Below the pieces are notes generated by a model. The model was not told the origin of the DNA. It was given only the letters and a program-made list of their open reading frames with translations, and did no database searches. From Edaphochlamys debaryana (lineage: Eukaryota; Chlorophyta; Chlorophyceae; Chlamydomonadales), in contig JAEHOE010000071.1 of NCBI GenBank assembly GCA_016858145.1, positions 186,001 through 250,000 of the forward strand: a DNA stretch of 64,000 bases. The letters run 5' to 3'. Every line of letters starts with the position of its first letter. The stretch's first letter is position 1. Of this stretch, positions 22,389-33,298 are shown piece by piece. Both the position numbers and the translations under genes were made by a program.

Positions 22389-25300
22389 CTACCCCGGCGA
22401 TGAGGCCTGGCCCCGCCGCTCCGGCTGCGTCACATCCTCCTGTTCTGCGTCTGGGTCAGATCCACCAAGCAAGAGATCCAGCGCGGATCTGCCGTACACC
22501 GACCGCCAGGCGGCCGGCACCTGCGCGATGCGGCCCTCGTCCGCCCACGCAAACAGCCGCTTCATGCTAGGCATGAAGAAGGCTCGCAACCGCTCGATCG
22601 CCTCTGCGAGCGCCCCTTTATCCTCGTCCGCCGGGCCCGTGCTGACCCACTCCAGGCCCGCGTGGTCGGTGCTGGCAGACGCGTTCCTCCAGCCATAGCC
22701 GCCATGCGCGTTGAACACGGCAGATCCAACGCTCTTGTCGTACGCAAAGGGCGGCAACCCCAGGTGCTTCTCGATCTTTCGGATCACGCCCAGGGGGTCC
22801 TCCGCCATGTCCTCCATGTAGGCCACAAGCACCTGCAGGGGTCCGGTCCGGTCAGTGCAATGCGGTCCGGTCCGGTCAGTGCAGTGCGGTCCGGTCCGGT
22901 CCGCCGGTTCGGTCCGGTCCAGTGCGGACCATGAGGGCAAGAGACCCGCCACCTTTGCGCCTGCCCCGCAAACGCTGGCAAAGCCGTGCGGTGCAGTCGA
23001 GGTGCGGGCGGCAAGTGCGAGGTGCGGGGCAGGGCACCGGGGCCCGCAACCTCTGCAACCCTTCCCGCCCCGAGCTGCTTGCCTGATTGTCCGGGAAGTG
23101 TCTGAAGTAGTTTTCCAAGAAGACGTCGTACATCGAGAACCCGAAGATGTCTGCGATCGGCGGCGGGAGCGAAGGAGCAGGGACCACGACCCCGCATCAA
23201 CACCCAAGACCCCCCGGGAAGAGACACGGGGGAGACCCGAGCTAGCCCGCAGCCCTTGCTACAGACACATATACAGCTACATACAGCCTTTGCTAGTTAC
23301 CTTGCTAGCCGATGGAGCGTAAGCACTAGACCTAGCTAGGGCGGGCCCGCCCAGCCCGAAATCACCCCCGAACACGTCATTTGCGGATTGAACCCATTCA
23401 GACGTATCCAACCGGCCAAGGAGCAGCGATCCGACTTTGAAACCAGCAATGACTTGACAGCGGCGGGGCCCTCCTATCCGTCCCGCCCACCTAGCTAGCC
23501 CCAAACTACCCCAGCACGCACAGCCAAGTCCAGCTATAGGCCCGCCCAGCCCCACATCACTACGGGACACACTACTCTAATGGTATTCACCCGTACATCG
23601 GCCGCCGGCGGCACTCACGGTCAAACATGTAGCACTGCATGCGCAGGTACCTCCCCAGCGGCGAGTCCTCCCCCGCCTCGTTCCGCTGCACGCAGCCCTC
23701 CAGCTGCGGCAGCGCCCAGTGCACGTAGGCCGCGAAGCCCCGGCTGGCGTTGAAGCCCACCTCGGTGCCGTTGGGCTGGTGGGGGTGGGGGTGGGGGTGG
23801 GGGTGGGGGTGGGGGTGGGGGGTGGGGGTGGGGGGTGGGGTGGGGGTGGGGGTGGGGTGGGGGTGGGGGGTGGGGGGTGGGGGTGGGGGTGGGGGTGGGG
23901 GTGGGGGTGGGGGTGGGGGTGGGGGTGGGGGTGGGGGTGGGGGTGGGGGTGGGGGGGTAAGGGGGGACCCTCAAAGTGACGTGATGTTAAGGGTTGAAAG
24001 GGAGGGGGGGTGAGGGCGGGCGTTGAAGCCCACCTCGGTAGTGGGGGTGGGGTGGAGGGGGAAAGGGGGGAAAGGAGAAGGGGGGTGCCGTTGGGCTGCA
24101 GTGAGGGCGGGGCCAGGAAGGCGCGGAAGGGGAAGGGGAGTGAAGGGAAAGAGGAGGGGTGGAACCTCCGGTGGAATCAGCCCGGGCCGCGGGGGCGAAG
24201 GGGCGTAGGGCTGACGTAGGGGTGGCACTTGGCCGCGCGAGGACGGCGGGTGGGCGAGGGCGCTCAACGGCTACCCAACCAGCGGTAGCCCCTGCTGCGG
24301 GGCCTTGGCGGGGGCCAAGGACTGCCCGCCTGGCCGCAGTCCCTGCTGCCCACCCTGCTGCCCACCTGGCGGTATCCCCTGTTGCCCAGCTTCTTCATCT
24401 GCACCTGCTCCACGAAGCGGCTGTGCGCCCGGTAGATGGGGTCGCGTAGCATGACGATTACCTGGGGGCCGGGGGTGGGGGGCAGGGGCGGGGGTGGGGT
24501 GGGGGAGGGGCGGGGACGTGTGGCGGGGGGCAGGGAGGGAGGCAGGGAGGCAGGGAGGGGCTGGGGCAAGTGAGGAGAGACTAGGTCCGGAAACGCCACA
24601 CTCTGACATCCGGGCCGTTGCTGCTTCACGGCGAGCGCTCAGACCCGCCTTCGCCAGTCGTTTGTTTCTGATCCCTGTGAGCCGCTGCCTCACCTTGAGC
24701 TTTGGGTTCAGCAGCTTAAATATGCCAGGACAGCATGAACACGCAAAGTGTGTTGCGGTGAAGTCGCCTATCAGCACAGGCCGCTTTGCCGCTGCCCGTT
24801 GCTGTTCGGCCGGCTGAGGTGGGGTGGCAGGGAAACAGGGAAGGGTTTGTCAGGCCGTAGTAGCCTCAGAGGTGCAGATCGGAGGTGGAGAGGGCTGAGG
24901 GCTCGCGCCAGACTGCTCGAGCCAGAACCGAACACTGGAACCCCCCCCACCCCCTAGAGTGGGGCGGGGCTCAGCCCTCTTCCTTCGGGCTGAGCCACCC
25001 TTGTCGCGTTTGCAGGTAAACATGCCCCTGATCCAGGCACACCTTGATGTAGGTTTCCAGCGGGATGGTGCATCGCGGCGGCACAATGACACGATCGCCG
25101 TTGAAGGCAAACGTCTCCTGATGGGTTGGGGGGGGCAGGCTTTCAGACCGGGGGGCGAATGGGGCCGCGGGGGCCAGGGCGGGGTGACGCGGGCGAAACA
25201 CACGCGAAGCGCTAGTGAGAGCGCGCCACCTCGGAGATCGCAACATCAGCACCTTCTTGTCCCCGTATGCAAGTATAGCCGGGTTGACGACGAGGTTCGC

Positions 25301-25516
25301 CCACAGCGTGCTCGTTCCGCTGTGCCAGGGCATGCAGAATTGGGGTGTTGCCGTCGCTCCAGGTTTTATTCACATGGCACAAGCAATCAACGCATCTATA
25401 GCCAGACGGACTCACCACTTCTGCTGGCCCACCACCGCGAAATCGATTGGCGGGGTTCGGCTTGAGGCCTTGTCGCTCGCGAGCAGAACCAGCAGCACAG
25501 CGATCCCTATTAGCAT
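22389..25516 (-). CDS. Carbohydrate sulfotransferase (PAPS-dependent, Golgi type)
   Basis: Eight phase-consistent exons (25416-25516, 25253-25319, 25043-25117, 24694-24813, 24366-24461, 23619-23775, 23083-23150, 22389-22832) give 375 residues. MLIGIAVLLVLLAS is a signal anchor, placing the enzyme in the Golgi lumen. The 5'-phosphosulfate loop is split over an intron: VGQQK + CGTSTLWANLVVNP, matching the family's QK-x-GT-x-x-L. KKETFAF and PVLIGDFTATHF are the usual KE-HFF-like and GE-SP-Y-like positions. The 3'-phosphate motif is VIVMLRDPIYRAHSRF (RDP-x-x-R-x-x-S). The C-terminal part includes YFRHFPDNQVLVAYMEDMAE. The reaction is sulfate transfer from PAPS to a glycan hydroxyl or amine, likely on matrix polysaccharide; the acceptor cannot be read. 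The last intron has a GC donor, and the intron before 23775 ends in a (CCCCCA)n tract. Confidence 0.88.
22838..22925. repeat. GGTCCGGTCC-type short repeat in an intron
   Basis: Tandem GGTCCGGTCC units, three of them separated by CAGTGCARTGC spacers, in the final intron of the sulfotransferase gene, starting about 6 bases from the acceptor. On the minus strand it is the same CCGGA-type unit found after the S1-domain gene. Confidence 0.8.
23776..23957. repeat. (CCCCCA)n microsatellite abutting a splice acceptor
   Basis: About 180 bases of near-perfect GGGGGT hexamers on the plus strand, i.e. CCCCCA on the transcribed minus strand, with a few pentamer variants in the middle. It ends at the acceptor of the sulfotransferase exon at 23775 and so forms its whole polypyrimidine region. 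The plus strand has strong G-quadruplex potential. Confidence 0.95.
24017..24042. repeat. Intronic copy of an exon start
   Basis: GGCGTTGAAGCCCACCTCGG repeats exon sequence at 23749-23768 of the sulfotransferase gene, about 270 bases upstream in transcription order. A second fragment, GTGCCGTTGGGCTG, recurs at about 24086-24099. Together they copy the beginning of the exon into the preceding intron. Confidence 0.8.
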
Positions 25517-27229
25517 TTCCGGCTGAGCGTGTGTCGCGCTGAACAACAGCAGCTTGACAATGAGTGTTCAGCCCTGCAGTAGTTCCGCGCGCGCCTGCCT
25601 GCTAGAGAACTCTGCCCAGACAGCTATGTTCATGGTAAAGGATACCGGGAAAACATCGATAACTCCACACTACAGCGGTCATGACCACGACTTGCCGCCG
25701 CGCCAGCCCCCGCCGTACCAGGGTCCGCACAGGTCCGCACATCCTTCCTCCGCGCATCATACACGACCAGGTCCTCACAAGCACCCTGGGGCCCGGCCCC
25801 CCGCAACTCCGTCCTGACTCCCTGACCGTTGCCCGTCCCTCGCTCCCTGGGGCCCAATCGCCCAGGATGCATATGACCCAAGACGCCAGAGGGGGAAGGG
25901 GAACTGGGAGGCGTGGCGAGGCGTGGGAGCCGGCCGGTTTGGGGGTGGGTGGGTCAGGATGGGAGCTTGGCCTCTCCCCCGGGTGCAGTGGTGTGACACA
26001 TGTCGTACAAATTCATGATCAGCTGCTCGTGCCATGTGTATGAGAGCTGGCAGCGGGTGTGGAGGGACAGGGCCGGCATGGGTCGAAGCAAAGTGCAGCG
26101 ATGGCACGCTCGGCTCCAGGCCCCCAGTCACTCCGCGGCCGTGGTAAAGCATGAAGGCATGCTACCGTTTGTTACCGTTTGGGGTCAAGTGCCCCCGGGC
26201 TAGTGTCAGGCGGGAAAGGCGCTCGCTGGGGGGCTGGGGTCAAGTGCGGCAGGCGATGCGGCTTGTGGTGTACGGCAGCAGTCACAGAGCGGCGGCCAGG
26301 ATACTGTATACGGTACGTGATGGCCAAATACACTTGGTTGCAGTGCCCCATCATAGGTCCTTTGCGCGGACCGGAGCGCAGGACAGGGCTCCGGGAACGC
26401 TCGCACGCGCCTCCTGTGCATGCGCCCCCCCATCTATCGGCCACCCGTTCCTACCACAGCAGAACCCGCACACCAGAAGCCGCGGGCCCCGCAAACCACG
26501 CCGGCCGCCCACCTCCTGCCCCTATCTACCAGCCAAGCCGCAGACCAGGCCTGAGTCCGCGCACGCCGTCGCTCGCCCCACCGCACCCCACATCATCAGT
26601 CAATGAAGCACATCCCCCACGACCCCGCACATGTCCTGAGCAGTTAGGGCCCCACACGCCCGAATATTGGCCACCGAGCCCCGCCGCCGCCCACGCCGAC
26701 GCCCACGCACCCGCCAACGCCCACGCACGTTCGCCGGCCGCGCCCAGCCTACGGCGCGGTATGCCGCAGCGGTCCTGCTGGTCCTGCCTGCCTCCTGCTT
26801 TCGGCTCCGCGCCTCCGCCTCGGCTGCCGACTGCTGGTGAGCGGCGTCCCTGCGCCGCCGCCTAAGCACCTGCACGTCCAGCCTCCCCAGCTGTACCCTT
26901 AGCCGCCCTCAGCCTGCCGCCTCCCGCCTGACGTCGGACCCCTAGAGCTACGACCCCTGCCTGCCGGCTCACCATCTGACCTTGTCGCCCTGTGCGGCGG
27001 CGCAAGGGGACGCCGCCGGCCAAAGTTGCGGCCTTGGGCCCGCGTATGTGTTGCCCGGCTTGGACCTCTGTGCTCCCCCCTCCTTCTCCAAGCTTGCGCC
27101 CGCCCCCTCATCACCCCACAACCCCAACCCAGGCTCCCGCCTTTGCGTGCTTTCACCACTCTCTTTGTTCTTACGTACTTCCCCCCTTCCCCATTGCCTA
27201 CGTGCTGCCCCCTCCCCCCTGTGTCCCTC
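25517..27229. other. Intergenic region upstream of the sulfotransferase and 3' of the large gene
   Basis: 1.7 kb with no frame that I can support. It must contain the promoter of the minus-strand sulfotransferase and the 3' UTR of the minus-strand gene ending at 27230. An open plus-strand frame at 26179-26865 has proline/serine-rich low-complexity translation and no splice support. Confidence 0.4.
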
Positions 27230-30200
27230 TCAGGACCAGGCGGCCCCCGCGCCTGACGGCGCCGACGTCATGGCGCGGTGGATCAGGATGGAGGTACGGC
27301 AGATCTGCAGCAGCTGCTCCATCTCCTTACTAATGGCCAGGTCGGGCGGGCAGGAGATGGCCAGCAGGTCAGCGCCCTCCGCCTCCACAGCCTGGTGAGG
27401 GGTAGGAAGGCAGGGCGGGTGGAGACCGTCAGAGCAACGGGGAAGTGAGGGCCTCCTGGAGCACCGTCCCTCCATCCTGTGCCCCCACTCGTTGCTGCCC
27501 GTCGAGCCCGCCCCCTCTCCCAGAACCCCCCGCCCTTCCTCGAACCCGCACGTCTTCACCCCCTCACACACACACCCTTCCCCCCCCCCTCCCCCGTCTC
27601 ACCTTTGGCAGCTCTGCGGTGCCGGTGCCCGAGTACGCCCGCTCCTCCACCTTGAGGGCCTGGGCAACGGCCATGCGGGCCTGCGGTTGGCGGTTGGGGG
27701 TTGGGAGTTGGTGGTCAGCGTTTGTTGGGAGTTGACGACATGGACCCGGACCCTTGGCCACACGAGACTACAGGCCCCGCGCCTTCTGCCCCCCGCCCTA
27801 ACATGGGCAGTTTTGGGAGTTGGGAGTTGGAGAGATGGGCCCGACTCCTTGAGGCACACGCGACGCAGGGCGCTCCTACGTTTGCCCCCGCCTCAACTCT
27901 TCCAGGGCCCGACCCATCCCAGCTCGACCCACCCTTCGACCTCACCCCCCTGCTCCTTGTGCCGCCTTCTCCCACAGCCACACGAATTTCCCCCCCTCCC
28001 CTTAGCTTCACTTCTGCTGCTCCCCCCTCTCTCCCCCCAATTCCTGCCAGATTCAGCCCCTCCCTTGCCCCCCCCCCCAAACCCCACATCCCCCCGCCCC
28101 CCTCCCCCCTCCCTCCCGGCCCCCCACCTGCACGAACACGCGCCTGGACCGCATGGACAGCTGCCCGTCCCTCTCCAAAGCCTGGGGGGCGGGTGTTAGG
28201 GGGTAGGCAGGGGGACAGGGCACGTGCGTCAGCCCCGCCCGAACCCGTTCCTAAGCTTAACAGATGAACCCCTCCCTCGATCCGTCATCCCCTTCCACTA
28301 TACTCTCTACCTGTGTTTAGTCCAGGATCATGGTGTCGCTCCCTTCCGCCCTCTCCCCCCTTGCCTCTCCCTCCCTCCCTTCCCCCCCTCTTGCCTCCTC
28401 CCCCCCCCCCCCCCACCTGAGTCCGCGCCAGGATCATGGTGTCGCTCCCCGCCGCCAGCGCGCCGCTCACAAACTCCACCAGGGGGCCCACGGTGGTGGA
28501 GTCCAGGTGGACGAGCGCGGAGACCACGTCCTTGGCGCCTGTACGGCAGGCGAAGGGTCCACGAGCGGTTGGTTTGTGCGCGGCGCTGGGGTGCGGCTCC
28601 GACAGTACCTGGGACGCCGTGGAATAGCCCAGCCCAGAGCCGTCCCTCTAGGGCCGACAGCCTGTCAGGCGGCCCACCCCCCCGCCCCGCGCCGTTTCCC
28701 CTCTCCCCCCCTCCCCTTCCCCCCCCCCGCCCTTCACACAAAAACCAGTGACAGGCACGCACCCGAGTCCGCCGCCAGCCTGCTGGCGCTCCGCTGCAGC
28801 GCCGAGGCCGAGGACCTCCCCCCCCCCATGTTGGAGGACCGCTCGCCGCCCCCAAGGCCCAGGGAGGAGGAGGGCCCCCCAGCGGCGGCGGCCGAGGGGA
28901 TGTACAGGTACTTGCCGACTGCAAGGGGTGGGGTGCAGGGACATACGATACATACTGATTAAAAAATTAAGGAGCCCATGCGGATGCACAGTGCGCTACA
29001 AGCCGCACCCCGCAAATCCCCCGTTCCCCTCTCGAAGGGAACGAGGTACGTAAGAGCGGCGCAGGACGAACGGGGGGAGCCAAGGCAGGTGGCGCGCTCC
29101 AGTGCCTTCTGCCCTTCAACGCCCCCACAACACCAAGTGACCCCTCCCCCACCAAGCCCCACCCGTGTTGGCCCCGACGATGAGCAGGGGCACCGAGGTG
29201 AGCCTTTCGCCCCCTCCTCCCTGCCTCCTGCCCCCTCCCCAATCCCCCGTTCCCCCCAGATTGCCCCCCTGCCCCCCCCCTCCCTCCCTCACCCGTGTTG
29301 GCCTTGACGATGAGCAGGGGCACCGAGGTGACGGCCCTCGCCAGCGCCAGGGCGGAGGAGGCCCCCAGCTGCCCCAGGTCCGTGGAGGCGCCGGTGGGGC
29401 AGAGCCGCTCGGAGGGGATCTGGGGGGGAGGGGGGTTAGGAGTTCAAGAGGGTGGCAGGGTCAGGTCTTGTCCCTCCCCTTTGACACCCCGCAGCTAGGC
29501 ACAGCAGCCAGAAGAGTAGGTCGGCCGCCCCCAGTCCACGAGCCCTTCCTCTTGCCGCCCTGTCTCCTCCCCTCCCCCCCCCACAGGAGCTCACCGCCAG
29601 CATGCTCGCCCGGACCTTGGGCAGCAGACCCGCCACGACCTAGGGGGGGGGAAATGGGTCCGGACTTGAGCCGTTGAGGGGACTTGACGGACTTGCGGGT
29701 TTGTGGTGATGGTGGGGCATTGCGTATGTCGCGTGGATAGCTCGGAGGTTGGGGTTTGGGGAGCTATGTTAACTCCACAATGGGGCCTGGATTTTGCCAG
29801 CAAGGCCGTAGCTCTGTGCCCTAGAGCGCTGCACAGCCAAGCCCCACGCCCAAGCCCGGAGCCCGCTTCCCCTGCAACGAGGCACCTCCTTATACCCTGC
29901 CCCCCCTCCCCTCTTGCCTCCCCCCCTCCCCCAAGATCCTCACCTCCGTAACGCTCGCGCCGTTGATCCTCAGCGCCACGTCCCTCACCAGCTGCTGGCT
30001 GAACTCCAGCTCCTTGTCCTGGACCAGGTCCAGCAGCTCGCGGATGCGGGCCTGGGGGGGGGGGGGAGCGGGAAGGAAGAGGGTGATGTAACTGAGCGGG
30101 ACAATGTAGCCTACGCCAGGGGAAATGAAGAGGTACATGCCGCCGAGGATGAAGGGGGGAAGAGGGGAAAAGAGGGGGGTATTTGTCATGCTTGACACGG

Positions 30201-33200
30201 TTCGGATGCGGGCCTCGAGGGGTAGTGTGTTTTAGTCGGCACGGGGCAAGGGGGAGGAGGGGGAGAAGGGGGGCGAATGTCACGGCCTGCAGCTCCTTGC
30301 GCAGGCCTAGGGAGTTGGGGAGCAGAGTGGGAGCATGTGTTTTGGCACGGTGCCCAGCAAACTCATCATGCCTTCTCCGCCCCCCGGCCCACCTTGCTCT
30401 CCGTCTCCGGTACGACGAGGTACACGTGCAGCCGGTCCACGATGTTGTGTACGAACAGGCGGGCGATGCGGATGGCGGGCTTGACGAGGCGGGCGTGCTC
30501 GGGGGTGAAGACCAGGAGCACGTTGTAGCCTTTGTGGGGAGAAGGGGGGGAAGGGGGGTTGGGGGTTGGGAAAGGAGAAGAAAAGAGAGGAGGCCGAGGG
30601 TGATTAGGGGAGGGAGGGGAGATGAAGGGGCAGTGAAGTTGCTGTGGGGGGGAAGAGCGGGTTGAGGTGCTCCCTTTAGTGTCTGATGTGCATCCCCTTA
30701 CCCCAGGCCCCCGTTCCTTCCTCCCCCCTCCTGCCTCACCCCCGCCCCCCCCATTTCCCCCCTCACCCTGCTTCTCCTTGTAGGTGGAAGCCCGCGAGGA
30801 GGGCCCCCCGGGTACGGCGCCCGCCGCCTTGCCGTGGTCGTACAGCTGTACGGCCTTGCGCCGGAACTCCTTGACGTTGTCCTGAGGAGGAGGGGTGGCA
30901 GGGGTGGGTGGGGAGGGGAGAGAGGGGAGGGGTAAGAGCGGAGGGTAAGAGTGGGTGGGAGCATGGGCTAATGAGGGAGGGGTGCAGCAGCTCAGACGTT
31001 TACACACCCCCTTTCCCCCGCCCCCAACCCCCATCCTTGCCTGTAGCTGCAGCACACCCGCTGCGTACGACAGCCAGTCCTTGCCGTATATGACCTCAGA
31101 CATGAGGGGGGCGCGCAGGCCCTGTCAGGGGGGGGAGATGCAAGGGGGGAGAGGAGGGATGCTGAACGATTAGTAAACGACCGCAACCTGCAGCATCACC
31201 CTTTGGACCCCTTCCCCCACCCCTCTTGTTGCCTCCCGCCCACTTGTGTGCCCAGGATGCATGCGCAGCTGGACTCTCTCCCCTTCCCAGTTCAACCCCT
31301 CCCGCCTGCAGCATTGCCGCTAAGCCCCGTCCCACCCCGGCCCTCCTAAGCAGTAGGCACCCCCTGACCCTCCCCCCTTCCTCCCCCCACCTGTGTGCCC
31401 AGGATGCATGCGCAGCTGGACTCTCTCCCCTTCCCAGTTCAACCCCTCCCGCCTGCAGCATTGCCGCTAAGCCCCGTCCCACCCCGGCCCTCCTAAGCAG
31501 TAGGCACCCCCTGACCCTCCCCCCTTCCTCCCCCCACCTGTGTGCCCAGGATGCATGCGCAGTTGGCGCGGGCAAAGGTGGTGAGGTCCGAGATGTCGAA
31601 CGTGGCATAGGCGTAGAAGCCTGGGGAGTGAGGTCAGAGGAGGAGGCAAGAGGGGAGGAGGGGGTAAGAGGGGAGGCGTTGAAGTGGGGCAGGGGGTCTG
31701 ACTGTCTTGAACGGCATCCTGACGGCATCCTGGATCCACGTGCCATCCCCCTCCACCCACCCTGCAGGTACACGTCAGCGTGGAAGGCCGAGGGGTCCAC
31801 CAGCATACGCTGGGGGGGAGAGGGAGGAAGGGGGTGCGGAGGGGGGGGACGGACAGGGTTGGCGGGTCAGCAGGGCAGGGAACCCGAACCTGAACCCCTC
31901 CTCGCACTTCATGTGTCATTTCACAAGGCTGCAAGTCCAAATAGGAGAGGGCCCTCGGCCTTAGCTCACCCCTCCATTCCGCGCCCCCTCCCCGCCTTTC
32001 CCCACCTGCAGCGCCTTCACTGAGAACATGTAGCGGTGCGTAGCCACGTAGAAGCCGTGGGCGCTGGAGGCGGTGGTCTGGGGTGGGGGATGGAGAGGTG
32101 GGGGGCGGTTGAAGCTGAGCGGGAGTGCATCGCCTCGACGGCGGTGGGAGAGGGGAGTGCATCGCCTCGACGGCAGGGGGAGGTGGGCTAAGGTGGGAGA
32201 GATCAAGCAGAGCACACAGGACAATCAGGCGTGTGCACGAAATCCAAACAGCCCGGAACTGCGCTCTTCAGGGCGGGGAGGGCCATCAAGCTTGCGACAA
32301 AGCTGCCCGATCGCTCCTTGGCTCCATACGGCCGCCCTGCCGCACCCCACCCCAACCCGTGCCGTACCTGCAGCAGCTTGTACGACTTGACCGTACGCAT
32401 GCTGCTGACTCGGAGGTTGCAGTTGACGGGCCCCCCTGCCGCCCCGGTGCGGGTGGGGGAGGCGTCCTTGGCGGCACCGCCGGCGCTGCCGTTGGTGCCT
32501 GGGGGGTGGGAGGAGGGGGGGGGGGGGGGAAACGGGGTGGATCGTCGCGCTCGCCTGCCAGGGTGCCCAGCACCTTCCGCTCCCCCCCCCTCCTCTACCC
32601 TCCACCCGGCCTTGCTGCAACCCCCCTTCCTGCTTCCTCGTCGGCCCCCAACTCCACCCCACAGCTCCACGCCCATCCCGCTTGCACACAAGCCAGGCTC
32701 AAGCACCGACCATCTTTTGAGTCCCCCCCTCCTCCCACCCTCCCCATCCGCCCCCTCACCATGCTGCGAGCCCGCCGAGGAGGGCCGCGCCAGCGCCGCC
32801 GCGGCCGCCGGCGAGGGCCCGTGCGCCGTGTTGCGCGTGAGGCGGGAGAGCACCAGGGAGTCGTGCAGGCGGGCCTCGCGCTCCCGCTCGCCCATCATCA
32901 CCTCCAGGGCCATGTTGGCGCCTGACAGGGGGAGAGGGGGGGGAAAGGGGGAACGGGGGGAGGGGGGTTAGGGTGTGTGTTTCGTGGCACGCGTAGTGCG
33001 GGTGGTCGCCCATCATCACCTCCAGGGCCATGTTGGCGCCTGACAGGGGGCCAGGGGGAGGAGGTGGGGGTTGGGGGGAATGGGTGTGTGTTTCGTGGCA
33101 TCCCCAGGGCCATGTTGGCGCCCGCTTGTTGGGGAGAGGAGGGGGAGGGGTGGGGGGAAAGGGTGTGTGTTTCGTGGCACGCGTGTACTCGCCGGTCATC

Positions 33201-33258
33201 AAGTCACCCTGTTCCCTCCAACCCCGAGCTCCAACCCCTCGCCCAGCATCCCACTCTT

Positions 33259-33298
<40 letters not shown>

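Noticed and set aside
23776..23957. Telomere-like array
   Set aside because: The unit GGGGGT differs from the TTTTAGGG telomere unit of Chlamydomonas and lies between two exons of one gene.
23720..24013. Gly/Trp/Val repeat proteins in the GGGGGT tract
   Set aside because: Direct translation of a microsatellite lying in an intron; no coding evidence.
25681..26865. Plus-strand frames upstream of the sulfotransferase
   Set aside because: Proline/arginine/histidine-rich low-complexity translations with no splice signals or motif.
31246..31560. CRISPR-like array
   Set aside because: The period is 147 bases with no conserved-repeat/variable-spacer pattern; it is a tandem copy of an exon-intron junction in a eukaryotic gene.
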